From Welwitschia mirabilis (taxonomy: Eukaryota; Gnetophyta; Gnetopsida; Welwitschiales), in assembly GCA_051453625.1 (NCBI GenBank), contig JBOZIK010000001.1:172313876-172377875 (forward strand): 64,000 nt of DNA. Reading direction: 5' to 3'. The position numbers and the translations under genes were made by a program. The notes under the pieces were generated by a model. It saw nothing but the letters and a program-made list of their open reading frames with translations, was not told the DNA's origin and searched no databases. Positions 1 to 10,959 of this stretch are shown here, piece after piece (positions within the stretch are counted from its first letter, which is position 1; each line of letters begins with the position of its first letter).

Positions 1-655
1 GAGCTAGAAAGCATGTCTAAGGAAAAGAGATCATGTTGAAAGTACTACAAAGTGATTTCCTAGCTATTGTACTTATTGTGAACATATAGGAAGTGGCTAA
101 CTACTATATTTTCTTGATAGTAATGCAAGATATGTTATTATAAAAAGTATCTTATGTTGTAGAGTGTGTAATTTGGAAAAGTTGCATGCTATTATTTTCT
201 TTTTCTTAATATTAATCTTAGCTAGAGTTTATATTAAGATAATGTATTAAGTAGGAATAAGTGATGTACATAATCTAGCTATCTTTTCTTTGTTCTATTT
301 ACTTTCATTTCCCCACATCCTATAATTTTTGTTCATAAGCAAAGTAATTATAAAAATGTCCTTTTATCAAAACTAATCATTCTTAATGAAGTTTGTATTC
401 TGATGAAATAGGAAGAGTTTTCATTTAAGTCAAAATCAAAAAATAAAAGTAAACTTCATGTAAAAGTTAGTAATCATTAAAGTCTATGTTTGATAACTTA
501 TTTTTAATGTTTTTCCCATATTTTGATAATATAATCATTTCTTTTTAAGTATTTTATTAAAATTAATTAGCTATTTTATAGAATTTTCAATTAAGTTATA
601 GATTTATCATTTTGATGGTAGAAGAAGGGCTCTTTTAGTCTTTTGGCTTAAATAA
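1..655. other. AT-rich stretch, no gene seen
   Basis: No reading frame of useful length and no recognisable motif. It runs directly into the gypsy gag remnant that follows, so it may be the untranslated leader of that element, but I see neither a primer-binding site nor an LTR end. Confidence 0.5.
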
Positions 656-659
656 TGAA

Positions 660-1860
660 GGCCTTTTTAAGAAGAGATAACCAAGGATGATAGAGGAATG
701 AAAAAGAATGATATGTCCAGAACCTTGAAAAATATAAGTCATATGAAGTAATTACTAATACAGTGAGAATTGAGATTGATCCCTACGACTTCATGAAGGA
801 TATGAAAACACTTAAAAGAAGTTAAGAAGAGTTACAATGTAGAATGAACTTATGGATATAAGATCAAATAGCAAGAGAAAAATTATAAAAATAAAAGGAT
901 TATATTGGAATGAAGAAAAGGCAATTAACTCTATTCCTTTGTGTATTTACTATTATACATCCCATACACCTAACCTTATAGATCCTTAGTCTTGAAAACT
1001 CCTGACAAGATAAGAATTATAAACAATAATAATATTTCCACTTTTTAATGTAGAAAAGATGAAGAACCTATGATTTATTTAAGTCTTGTTTATTCTTTTT
1101 GTAAGACTAACTACTTAGAAACTAACTAGGATTTCTTAAGACACTTCCTCTTTTTCTTAAAGGGAGATGCCCACTTATGGTTTTATACGTATACAAATTA
1201 TACTTTGAAAGCTTTGGATTATGTAAGATTAGCATTTTTGGGTAAATATCAACCTATAAGATGTATTAAATATTTTAGATATTAAATTTTTAAAATTTTG
1301 AATGTTAAATAGAAAGAACATGAGAAATTTGATGAACTCATGGGTAGATACTATACTCTACTAGCAAGATATCCAAACCATGGGATAATTCTTAAAGAAT
1401 AAATGAGATCTTTGTTAAGAGGTTTATAGAGTAATTCTTTAGGGAAGTTAGATATACTCCATGGGAAAAGCATTATAAATGGTAATACCCAATAGATTAA
1501 AACCATTATAGATAAATTACAAAGAATGAGTTAAGGAGGAACTCAAAATGAAGAAAAAAGAAATAAAAAGATTAATGGAGTTATAGTAGAGAAAGATAGA
1601 AACCAAGCATGCAAGCATACTAGAGGAAACTAATAAAAGAATAAAAGGTCTAACAAGTGAACTAATAGGTTAAAATAAGAAGAGAAAGTAGAAACCTATG
1701 AATATTGTAATGAGAGAAGTCATTACCTTAAAGAATATTCATGGATGGTAGGATTTGCGAAATGGTTATACATTAATAGAATTAATCATAATCCTATTAA
1801 TACTCTCCAAATTAAGAAGAACCCTTACTTTAAAAATACTAGAAAATGAAAAAGTAAGAA
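660..1860 (+). pseudogene. Ty3/gypsy gag remnant
   Basis: Decayed capsid (gag) gene of a Ty3/gypsy retrotransposon; the intact protein would form the element's cytoplasmic virus-like particle. The best block is about 1131-1450, where FLKGDAHLWFY is followed by YVRLAFLGKYQP and by EHEKFDELMGRYYTLLARYP. This is the usual order of the plant retrotransposon gag domain (a 'LKGDA..W' block, then an 'F...F' block, then the 'E....F..L....P' helix). A zinc knuckle remnant of C-X2-C-X4-H-X4-C spacing lies at 1697-1738; its first and last Cys are both Tyr (TAT). Many in-frame stops (TAA, TAG) rule out function. No protease or RT of this element follows before 3 kb, so it is truncated. Confidence 0.72.
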
Positions 1861-1864
1861 AGGC

Positions 1865-3020
1865 TCTAACATAAAGATTTATGTAGTTTAATATATATGA
1901 TTATTTTAAGAACTAGAGAAATTAAGAAGAAGAATCTAGTTAGAATAAACAACTAAATAAAGGCTTCTCTTTTGGCTCTTTTCTCTTTATCTCTCTCCCT
2001 CCTAAATTTCTTGTTTATTATTTTCCTCTTTAAATTTTTTCATTAAGATAAAATATAATTTTCTTCCCTTAAAAGGGGTTTTTATTAAGGGCCATATATT
2101 GTTTTTAAAGGCCAATTATTTTATTTAAAAAAAGGAGGGGCTTATTTTTAAAAGGGACATATATTTCCTTTTTTAAAAGAAATATAAAATTTTTCATACT
2201 TTTTAAATGTTTTTTAAGGAAAAAATTTTTATCTTAGAAATTGTTTTTCTTGTAAAGAAAATATAAAATTTTTTTCTTTTAAAAGAAAATATACTTTTTT
2301 AAAAACATAATTTTTTTTAAAATGATAGGTTTTGGACCTGTCACCTATCTTTTTGTGATAAATGTTTGACTCACCATATAAATTTTAAAAGAAAATATAC
2401 TTTTCTTCCTTTAAAATTTCTTTTGATTTGGTAATTAATTTGGAATTTCTAATGTGGGAATTATCGCTAGTAGAAGCAATGGTTTTAAAGGTGGTTATTG
2501 ACATCTAAAAAGGTGTAAAATGAAGGAAATCAGACATGCTTCTATAATCAATAGAGTGTTGATCTATTTGCCATCTCATTGCCCATTTATATTACTTTTC
2601 TAATACTACCAACCTCTGATCCACATTTTTTTTCCTCTCTTTAGTGCCAAATGGTTTACTTTCCACCATCACTCTCCTAATCTCTACTTTTCTTAGCACT
2701 CTGTCCTATGCACTATTTCTTCCTCTCTTCCTTACTTTCTTACTGCAACACTCCTTTCATGCTCTTATCATGCTCACTCTGTTTTATGTTTAGCCACAAA
2801 GTAGTGCACTTGCCTATAGCACCTACCTTTCATCTTAACTCTTACAAGATTTGTTGGCCTTCTGCTAGCTAGTATCTTCTTGGCTAATGTAACTATGTTA
2901 ACCACTAGTACTTATAGTGCTTCTACCTATCAGTTTTCACAATGATTCTATTTTTCCCATTGACAATTTCCTACCACCTTATTCAATTCCTTAGCCATCC
3001 ATTGTGCATTTTACCTTAAT
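1865..3020. other. Homopolymer-rich noncoding DNA
   Basis: Very AT-rich, with many runs of A or T. At about 2250-2410 short units resembling aaagaaaatatac recur several times with T-runs between them. From 2600 the sequence becomes pyrimidine-rich and less simple. No gene recognised. It may be LTR or 3' untranslated DNA of the gypsy element, but this is a guess. Confidence 0.4.
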
Positions 3021-3274
3021 TTATTGTACCTATCTATATGTTGTGCATTTTGCCAATGATTCTTTTTCTTTGTTTTATTATAGGTTATATTCACTAANNN
3101 NNNNNNNNNNNNNNNNNNNNNNNNNNNNNNNNNNNNNNNNNNNNNNNNNNNNNNNNNNNNNNNNNNNNNNNNNNNNNNNNNNNNNNNNNNNNNNNNNTTA
3201 TTGTACCTATCTATATGTTGTGCATTTTGCCAATGATTCTTTTTCTTTGTTTTATTATAGGTTATATTCACTAA
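3021..3274. other. 100-N gap with exact 77-bp flanking duplicate
   Basis: Bases 3021-3097 and 3198-3274 are identical over 77 bases on the two sides of a 100-N run (3098-3197). A 100-N run is the usual placeholder for a gap of unknown size. The duplicate is best read as the same genomic stretch at the ends of two unmerged contigs, so frames crossing the Ns here are not real genes. Confidence 0.85.
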
Positions 3275-3299
3275 GAAGTCTTTGTTAAAGTGGCATAGT

Positions 3300-4680
3300 C
3301 ATTTACCTATTATGGTGAAGATCATGGATTTGATGTTTATCTTTGTTTTACACATATAGGGCATTTTTTAGGATTTTTTTATTTTTTAATCCTTTTTAAG
3401 GTTTTTTTAGTTTATTTGAATGTTTTTCATTTTTTAAGCTCAAAACTTAGTCATTTAAACTTTTTTAATGTATTTTCAGGTTTTTTGAGCATTTTTATCA
3501 TCATTGTAAGTCCTTAGCCTTTATTCTCTCTCTCGCTCTCTTTCTCTCTCTCTCTTTCTCTCCCTCTCTTCCCCTCCCCCTTTTTTAATTAAGGACTTGA
3601 TTTTTTTCCATCTCATAAGAATCAACTTTATGATTTGGATAGATTAAGCTAACTTAGGATGTTGATCAAGATTCACTTAGCTTAACTATACCAAGTTAAA
3701 TCCTATTTTTTTGTGTGTTTTGTTATGCTTTTCTTTTATTCTTTTTCTTTTTTTTAATACTTAACTTTAATTTTTTATGATTAAGATTTTAAAAATTAGA
3801 AATTACAGTTATCCTAAATACATCATGTTCTTCTCTAGCAATAAGTCTTCATGATGGACATGGGGAGCATTACTTAGAGAAATATTTGTGTCAAGCTATG
3901 CTACCCTCTGAGCTTATTATATAGTCTTTAACTACTTTAATTATAAAGTTTGAGCCATAATAAGAGCCATATCTCTCTTGAGTGGAAATTGCCTAAGCAC
4001 CCTAAGGTTTAGATTCCTACATATGCCTTAGTAATTAGGGGTACATTAGGCGAAGGCAAAAGGCATAGTAAGAGGATTAAGAAGGCATAAGTATAACAAA
4101 TTTTAAAATTTACTAAGGCCTAGATATAATTAGGACACTGATATTACATAGTAATCTTCCTTAAAAGAGGTATATAACTAAGGATTAAATCTATCTAATG
4201 ACTTAGATGCCGGCCAAGGTAACTTATATTTTATTTTTTTTAACTCCCTAAAAAGACATGGAAACTAACACTTAGAGAGGATATGATTACTACCTAGATT
4301 TCAAAGTAGATTTAAAGCTCTTTCATCACATTAATCAAATCTAAACCTATTTATAAAATTTACCTCATACACATTAAGATGTTTAAAAAATTACTTTATT
4401 TTTCTTTCATGCACCTAGGATTTTAATTATTGAAAAGGTTTATTAGCTTTATCATACTTTGTGACTTGGAAAGATCACTCAAATTTTTGGGCTTAATTTT
4501 CTTTCATTATAACTATACATCTCCATTATAACATTTTTATCTCTTTTCTTTCATTGCATTATGACCTAGATAGACTATTTAAAATTACAAGTAAGAGTAA
4601 AATCCCTTTTTTCCTATGAATATACATTTTTTTCCATTTTTTCTTATCTTATTTTTTGAATTTTGGTAAGATTTATTTGT
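3300..4680 (+). repeat. Leader/LTR region of copia arm 1
   Basis: Noncoding DNA before the + strand copia gag. It matches, in inverted orientation, about 15900-17350. Matching landmarks are gatagattaagctaa with a following cttaacta block (3640-3710 versus 16940-17010 inverted) and the stretch from gagccatatctctctt through atgacttagatgcc (3967-4210 versus about 16420-16700 inverted). Conservation of this block in both arms shows that it belongs to the element. I could not place exact LTR ends or a primer-binding site. Confidence 0.6.
3528..3586. repeat. CT-rich microsatellite
   Basis: Runs of (CT)n interrupted by single g, tt and ccc blocks. The inverted equivalent in the second arm (about 17040-17100) lacks this expansion, so it arose or grew after the two copies diverged. 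Confidence 0.85.
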
Positions 4681-5700
4681 GTAATGGATAGATTATTTTC
4701 AAGATTGGATGTGACTAAGATTCCTCCAAAATTTAACTTTACCTCATAACTTATTAAATCTATTTTATATCCTCTTAGAATTCATTAGGAATTTAATGTT
4801 GAAAGGTAGGTTCTATTGTCAGATAGCTTTATATCAGTATTGACTATAGGAATCATGACCAATCTTAGGATGAATTTAAATCATTTTAGTTATAAGGAAT
4901 AAAATGAATATTTCAAATTTATAATGTGCATTTATAGATTTGATAAAGAATTTTTAATAAATAACATGCTCCTATTTAAAATCAAGATGAAGAAGGTGCA
5001 TAGGAATCCTTTGATAGTAATCTCATAGAGATAATGTAAAAACTAGTGTCCACTCTGCATAAAATGTTAGTTAATAGAGGTAAGTCAAGTTATGCCAATT
5101 ATTGTACTTTACAAAATACATTTTATGCAAAGAATGATCTAGAATTTATCAACCTTATTATGAGCATGAATAATCTTCATTATTAGAAAGATAAAATGCA
5201 TCAACTATAGCTCACATAATATATATTAAGGTAAAGGTTGCTAATATAAATCCAAAAAATGAAATCTACATTCATTACATCAACTTGATTTATTGTTGTT
5301 TGAAAGATTTATCTCTTCATAGCTATATTCTATATCTTCATGTAAGTAAGAAACTATAGAATATGAACTTAACATGCTCAATAAGGATCTTATTTCTATA
5401 GAAGTGTAATTTAACTTTTAAATCTCTTCATTCTCTAATGCATTGTTCAAAGTTTCTCATTCTTATGGTCTTTTGTGATAAAACAAATAGTATACCAGTA
5501 AATCTCATTCATAGAAGGAATTGCATCATGATAAAGATAAGGCTCCATAAAAAGCCTAATTAGACTTTGTCAAATAAGAAGCAAATTCAAAATACTTCCA
5601 ACCCTATGAAAAACAAATATCAATTCTTATAATGTGAAAGATAAGATCATGCTACAGACTTCTATAGGATTTCTTGGGAAAAGATCAAATATACCCCTAA
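4680..5700 (+). pseudogene. Copia gag remnant, arm 1 (weak)
   Basis: Placed as gag by position, between the leader and a clear protease, and by its match to the inverted arm. Translation in shifting frames gives fragments such as PPKFN near 4726 and FDKEFLINNMLLF near 4945, but no block that on its own proves a copia gag domain. Stops occur every 20-40 codons. Around 5613-5665 a Tyr/Cys/His-spaced stretch could be a ruined zinc knuckle, but too many key residues are lost to claim it. Confidence 0.4.
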
Positions 5701-6093
5701 GGAAAATGCAGTAACTAGGGAATTTAATTTCCCTAGTGGCATTAAAAATTTTAAATCAAATGTAGTCTTTAGGAACTCTGATGTTATGGATATGAGTAGT
5801 ATATACCTCGAGACATTAATTCTTAATACCAGTGCTACTTGTCATATGAATTATTAGCGTGATTATTTCAAGGACTTTATTAAAGTGCTAAGTCTAATAG
5901 TTTTTGGTAAATAGAATTCTAGTTATAGTGGAAGGATAAGGTTTAATTATCCTTAACTTGACATAACTCTCTTTATAGATTATTTCTCATGTTCTCTATG
6001 TTCCTTCTTTAAGGTTGCATCTTTTATTACTTTCCACTTTGGTGCAAGAAGATCACTCAATTTCCCTAATGAAGTACTTAGTGGATATGTATG
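5700..6093 (+). pseudogene. Copia protease remnant, arm 1
   Basis: Retroviral-type aspartic protease domain that would cleave the Gag-Pol polyprotein. The active-site block reads ILNTSATCHMN; the catalytic Asp position (codon 5825-5827) is Asn, a G-to-A change that would abolish activity. Downstream, LLLLSTLVQEDHSISL and KYLVDMY fit the second half of copia proteases, where 'LLS...L' follows the flap. The active-site context differs from the Sirevirus pattern seen at 47-51 kb, so this is another copia lineage. The N gap at 6094 falls inside the domain and is flanked by an exact 77-bp duplicate (6017-6093 and 6584-6660). Confidence 0.65.
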
Positions 6094-6583
6094 NNNNNNN
6101 NNNNNNNNNNNNNNNNNNNNNNNNNNNNNNNNNNNNNNNNNNNNNNNNNNNNNNNNNNNNNNNNNNNNNNNNNNNNNNNNNNNNNNNNNNNNNNNNNNNN
6201 NNNNNNNNNNNNNNNNNNNNNNNNNNNNNNNNNNNNNNNNNNNNNNNNNNNNNNNNNNNNNNNNNNNNNNNNNNNNNNNNNNNNNNNNNNNNNNNNNNNN
6301 NNNNNNNNNNNNNNNNNNNNNNNNNNNNNNNNNNNNNNNNNNNNNNNNNNNNNNNNNNNNNNNNNNNNNNNNNNNNNNNNNNNNNNNNNNNNNNNNNNNN
6401 NNNNNNNNNNNNNNNNNNNNNNNNNNNNNNNNNNNNNNNNNNNNNNNNNNNNNNNNNNNNNNNNNNNNNNNNNNNNNNNNNNNNNNNNNNNNNNNNNNNN
6501 NNNNNNNNNNNNNNNNNNNNNNNNNNNNNNNNNNNNNNNNNNNNNNNNNNNNNNNNNNNNNNNNNNNNNNNNNNNNNNNNNNN
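6094..6583. other. 490-N gap with exact 77-bp flanking duplicate
   Basis: Sized gap. The 77 bases before it are identical to the 77 bases after it, and the same reading frame (protease to pre-integrase) continues on the far side. The Ns are therefore probably a misestimated overlap rather than missing sequence. Confidence 0.8.
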
Positions 6584-7900
6584 GCATCTTTTATTACTTT
6601 CCACTTTGGTGCAAGAAGATCACTCAATTTCCCTAATGAAGTACTTAGTGGATATGTATGGTAAAAATCAAAAATTGATTATGAGGGAATACATAGATGG
6701 AAAACTCATTTATATTTATGATTGTATTAGAACATAGGAAACTACCTACATAGTTTTCTAGAATTAGATCTCTTCCTCACTACTATGGTAGACTTCACTA
6801 GGACATACTACTCCTTATGTATTAAATATAATAATTAAGAATGGATACTACTTATTTCATTAATTATATAGGATTTATCTTAGTATAAATAATGTATTAT
6901 AGAAAAGCAACTTACTAAGAGTTTTCACTAAGTAAGTGGCATGTTGACTAAAGGCTTTTACTTATTCATAGTAATTTATGTGGATCTATGTCTATTTCCA
7001 CTATTTATGGCTTCTATTATTTTATCTCTTTAGTGTTGACTATTCTTAAATGACTTGAATGTATTTTATAGAATCCAAAACCTCATAGTTTAGACATTTT
7101 CAAGATGTTTAAAACTAAAATTAAAAAGTAGGTTAATTTTTAATTAAAAAGATTTAGCTTCGGCAATGGTAATGAGTACACATCTATCAAGTTTAAGAAC
7201 TTTCTTGCTTTTCCATAGAATTAACATCTAAAGCTATATCATAAGATACCTCAATAGAATTGCATTACTAAATGATTTAAGCATACTAGCATATATATGG
7301 TTATTTCATAATGTATTTTAGTAGCTGATAAACTTATCTTTAAGAGAACATAATAGATATAGTTATGCATCTTAATAATTGCATTGATTGATATACTAAA
7401 AAGGGATTATATTTATCTAAATGTGATATGGGTATAAGAAAAAGTTAAATCATTTTGATGTTTTTAATTTCAAGTACTACATTCATATTCCACATAAACA
7501 TCATGATAAATTTAGAGCACATTCTTACATCAACATCTTTATAGGATATTCAACTGACTAGAAGGATTATTGAGTGTATGTTCAAGATCATCATAAGATC
7601 ATTATTTTATATGCTTTAATTATTTTAAAGAATTCTAATAATTATTCTCATCTTAATCCTTTAAAACTTCATTCTTTCTATAGCCTAGTAACCATATTAG
7701 ATTCTCAATGTCCTACATTTAAAGATGAAAATCTAGCCATCATTCATACTTTAGTTTCTTCTAGGGGTACAACTACTTTATAACCTAGAGGAATTAAGTA
7801 ATTTAATGCTATAAGTATGATTAATCATGGTTTTAATAGAAATTTAGTAGTTTATTGGATAGAATTATTTAATGCTACCCAGAGATGACATTGAAGTACT
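6584..7900 (+). pseudogene. Copia integrase remnant, arm 1
   Basis: Integrase that would insert the cDNA into the nuclear genome. In order: end of protease/pre-integrase (KNQKLIMREYIDGKLIYIYD, 6660-6720); the core start SNLCGSMSISTIYGFYYFIS (about 6965-7025), which corresponds to the 'H.DLCGP....S..G..YF' block; then NPKPHSLDIFKMFKTKIKK; and at 7440-7640 the C-terminal block HFDVFNFKYYIHIPHKHH with IFIGYSTD and VYVQDHHKIII, equal to the usual 'FGC..Y.H.P' and 'FLGYS...GYR.Y' blocks. The first catalytic Asp is Asn. Many stops. The longest open piece (7574-7783) covers the tail beyond the GYS motif. Confidence 0.7.
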
Positions 7901-8239
7901 TCATTACAATCTACTTTGAACGATGTTCATAATGATAAGAAGGGTAAAACTAGAATAGACATAGCTCATATACATCTCAGGCAAATGATGAGGAGCTTTA
8001 CTTAATCTTTAATGATAAGCAAACCTCTTTAAAAGACATTATTATACACAATCAGTGAATCTAAACCATGAGATAATCATACTATGCATTTATAGATAAT
8101 GGTATATGGAAGTTGATTTATAAAATTAAGGAACTTATATAGTATGAAGCTATTACACTACTAATCATTCAACCACAAGACCAAAAATTAATACTCAAAC
8201 AAAGATAATTGGTTAACAAAAGTTTTAACACTTCAAACT

Positions 8240-8790
8240 CAATAATGGATTTACAATGAGTTAATTTAAACTCATTTTTTCTTGCATGTTGTGGGCTTTA
8301 TTTATCTTTTAAGTCTCTAATTGAAGTCACTCTTGATCTTAGTACTATGAGACATGTAGTGTAGTTATGACCTAGTACTATGAGATGTGTAGTACATGTC
8401 TAGCATTATGAGATGTTTAATGCATATAATAATCTTCATCTACTATGAGACATGTAGCATTAAATTAACTACTTCTTTAATGAAATAATTTTCTTACATG
8501 ATAACTCCTTTAAAGAGGATTTATTATAGGCCATATTCCTAAGATTTTCCCTTGAGTGCTTTGATTTTTTCTTGGAAGATACCATATTCCCACATTAAGT
8601 ATGAAATTACTAAGGTTTATACGTACACCATGATCTTACACTTAGGGATATGTAAAGAATCTAGTAAAACCCTCATGATGTGCTTGATTTTATAAGTAAG
8701 CTCTTCAATGTAATAAATATGATGAATTATTTTTTAGAAATAAAATTTTATTTTAAAAAAAATCTTGCTTATGCTTTCTTGGATTTCTAT
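8240..8790 (+). repeat. LTR-like block, arm 1
   Basis: Noncoding block that follows the integrase remnant in both inverted arms (inverted match at 11600-12140). It starts near tggatttacaatgagtt and runs to about ctcttcaatgtaataa and cttgcttatgctttcttgg. Its length, its lack of coding potential and its position after pol suggest the element's 3' LTR, but I found no polypurine tract, primer-binding site or clean TG...CA ends. It holds a hairpin array at 8342-8460. Confidence 0.45.
8342..8460 (+). repeat. Array of four small hairpins
   Basis: Four tandem units 28-37 bases apart, each an inverted repeat around a conserved 9-base loop (tgagatgtg, tgagacatg or tgagatgtt). Unit 2 is GTACTA-loop-TAGTAC (8375-8395), unit 3 is GCATTA-loop-TAATGC (8403-8423), unit 1 is GTACTA-loop-TAGTGT (8342-8362, paired if G-U wobble is allowed), and unit 4 is CTACTA-loop-TAGCAT (8440-8460, partly paired). 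Units 2 and 3 differ on both stem arms in a matching way. The array is also present, more decayed, in the other arm (about 11920-12050 inverted). Confidence 0.7.
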
Positions 8791-8869
8791 TTTTCAATAA
8801 GGATCTATCCATAGAATCAGTAATTAGTGATGTGTTTGATAAGGTAAAGATTAGAGTTTTAATTTATAC

Positions 8870-9600
8870 AAATGTTTATTTTGTATCCACATTAGGATAT
8901 AGATCTTTTAAAGAAGCTGAATAAAATGAATGTTAACTCAACACTAAGTAAGAAGAACTTCATCAATTCAAGAAGAGTGTTATATAGAAACTTATTCCTA
9001 GACCAAGTGATTACAATATTATTCATGGCAAATGGATTTTTAAAAATAAGCTAAAAGAAAACTCTTAAATGCTAAGGAATAAAGCAATGTGTCTAGCACA
9101 AGAACATACCCAAATGAAAGGTGTTAATTTTTTAAAAAAACCTTTACACCAATGGTTAGATTAGAATATATTTTCATTTTTCTTATATTATCTTTTTTTA
9201 CAACTTTAAATTTTATCAAATAAATGTAACAAATTATTTCTTAAATAAAAAATCCAATGAAATTGTATTAATAAAAGAATTTGTAGTATTAAAAAACCAT
9301 GGTATCCTCATCATGTTTATAACTTGAAAAAAGCATTATATGAACTCAAATAGGTACTAAGAGCATGTATAAAAAGCTAGCCTCTTGTCTCTTAGATTAT
9401 CATTTCATCAAAGTTAAAATAAATAACACTCTATTTATTAAAAAGTTCAATTCTAATTTTTTTACTTCATAAATTTATGTTGATGACATTATCTTTAGAA
9501 CAACTATGGACTCTATGTCTTGTTATGAATAATCATTTTGAAATAAGCCATCTAGATGAGCTATAAAAGTTCCTTGGATTATAGGTTAAGCAAAATGAGA
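8870..9600 (+). pseudogene. Sirevirus-type copia reverse transcriptase remnant
   Basis: RT of a Ty1/copia element, which copies the element RNA into cDNA. Visible in order: LIPRPSDYNIIHGKWIFKNK (about 8991-9050), the conserved 'L.PRP....I..KW.FKNK' entry block; HHVYNLKKALYELK then VLRAC (9316-9370), the 'VY.L.KALYGLKQ.PRAW' block; and YVDD (9476-9487), which keeps the two catalytic aspartates. The middle, around 9110-9290, is AT-rich and largely unreadable. It sits directly after the LTR-like block rather than after integrase, and its lineage signals differ from the flanking protease/integrase, so it is probably part of a different element. Confidence 0.7.
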
Positions 9601-9639
9601 ATAGTGCATTTTTATCTCAACAAAAATTTGTAGGTAATT

Positions 9640-10380
9640 TTATAAAAAAGTTTAGCCTAGAGTATTACAAATGAACATCTACACTAATGGGAACCAATGA
9701 TAAAATAAATGTTGATGAGAATGCCAAAGATATGGATACCAAACTATATAGAAGCATAATTGTTAGTATACTTTACTTGATAGCTAGTATATTAGATATC
9801 ACAGTTTTGATAGGATTATATGTCAAATATCAATCCAAACCTAAAGAAGCTTATTTTAGGACCATTAAATAAATTCTTAGCTATTTAAAAGGCATCTTAA
9901 ATGATGGCATTTAGCTTTTTAGATATATTACATTGGATTTATCTTCCTTTTATGATGCAACTAGGTTGGTTCTAACCATGATAAGAAAAGAATTAATAAT
10001 CATTATTGGTTTTTAGAATCATATTTAATTAATTAGACCTCTTTCTTTCATTAAAGATAAGTATATGGCTACTTATAGTTGTATAGCTTAAGTCATATGG
10101 ATTCATCATGATTTACAAGACCTTAATATTTGTGAATTTAATAGACCTATTTTCTATGATAATTTTAATGTCGTAAATATATCCAAGAATCCTATGCTTC
10201 ACTCAAGAACCCAACATGTTAACATTCATTATTATTTTATTAGAGATCATATAGATACTAAAAATATCATGCTTGCATATATACCTATTAATCATTAATT
10301 AGCTAAAATTATAATTAAACCCTTTTTACAAGATCATTTTACTTCTTTTTATAAATATTTGAATCTTAGTACTTGCTTTT
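9640..10380 (+). pseudogene. Sirevirus-type copia RNase H remnant
   Basis: Continues from the RT. The piece at 9687-9872 is open for 61 codons: MGTNDKINVDENAKDMD followed by KLYRSIIVSILYLIAS, the connection block with its 'D.KLYRS.IGSLLYL.ASRPDI' signature. Further on, YIPINH then LAKIIIKPF (about 10278-10325), preceded by KNPMLHSRTQHVNIHYYFIR (about 10183-10245), is the conserved RNase H C-terminus ('SRTKHI.IR.HFIR', 'LADIFTKPL'), ending in LNLSTC. RNase H would degrade the RNA of the RNA/DNA hybrid. Stops near 9873, 9915 and 10088 make it nonfunctional. Confidence 0.75.
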
Positions 10381-10384
10381 AAAC

Positions 10385-10584
10385 ATTTCCTTCTTTCTTC
10401 TTATCTCCTTACTTTTCTTCATACCTAGTTATATGAGTAGGAGGAACCTTAATTATGAATTTTATACCTTGTTAAGGAGTTAATTAGGTTGAAACATGCA
10501 CCAAAGACATCTTAACATCCTTCTCATTCCTCATCCTATTCACTGAAACCATGCTATACTCCTCCACTAGAATATTTAGGCTGA
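10385..10584. other. Short interval after RNase H, no gene seen
   Basis: Pyrimidine-rich start, then sequence without a convincing frame. By position it is the beginning of the region between pol and the 3' LTR of the Sirevirus-type fragment. Confidence 0.4.
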
Positions 10585-10956
10585 GAGACTAATGAGAAAA
10601 AGGATTTAAAAGAGCAAGAAAAGGAGTCAATAGAGGAGAAGGTAAAAGAGGCATTCAAGAAAAACAACACAAATGAGGAATTAGTAGAGGAGTCTATAAA
10701 TGATGATGTTAATGAGGAGTCAAAGGAGGAAGAGCAATCAAAGGATGATAAGAAAGGAAATCCCAAGAGATACCTATATCACCTCCCATGTAGACTAAGG
10801 CCTCACCAGAGCCACCTTGATATTCCTCTTCATAGGAGGCTTCTTCATCATGATGGGGACTTAAAGCATCTTTTCAGTACATATGTCATAAGTTCTAGTC
10901 TAGTGGGCTCACTACTCCATAATAGACTACTTCATCAATGTCTACTTTATCTTTGA
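10585..10956 (+). pseudogene. Acidic open frame after RNase H (possible third ORF)
   Basis: A frame open for 123 codons between a TGA at 10582-10584 and a TGA at 10954-10956, with no ATG inside. The first 60 residues are strongly Glu/Lys/Asp/Asn-rich (for example KKDLKEQEKESIEEKVKEAF). The rest is Arg/His/Leu-rich (RRLLHHDGDLKHLF). Such a charged tract with few stops is unusual here, where most frames break every 30 codons. It lies about 200 bases after the RNase H remnant on the same strand, where the Sirevirus locus at 39.7-43 kb carries its extra ORF, but I see no sequence match to that ORF. Function unknown. The opposite strand also has a 70-codon Ser/Phe-rich frame, which is simply the mirror of the Glu/Lys codons. 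Confidence 0.35.
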
Positions 10957-10959
10957 CCA

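Noticed and set aside
5980-6737. Several long frames (169-240 codons) across 6094-6583
   Set aside because: They are open only because they cross 490 Ns; the readable parts belong to the copia protease on the + strand.
10554-10766. Ser/Phe-rich frame on the - strand
   Set aside because: Mirror image of the Glu/Lys/Asp-rich + strand frame at 10585-10956.
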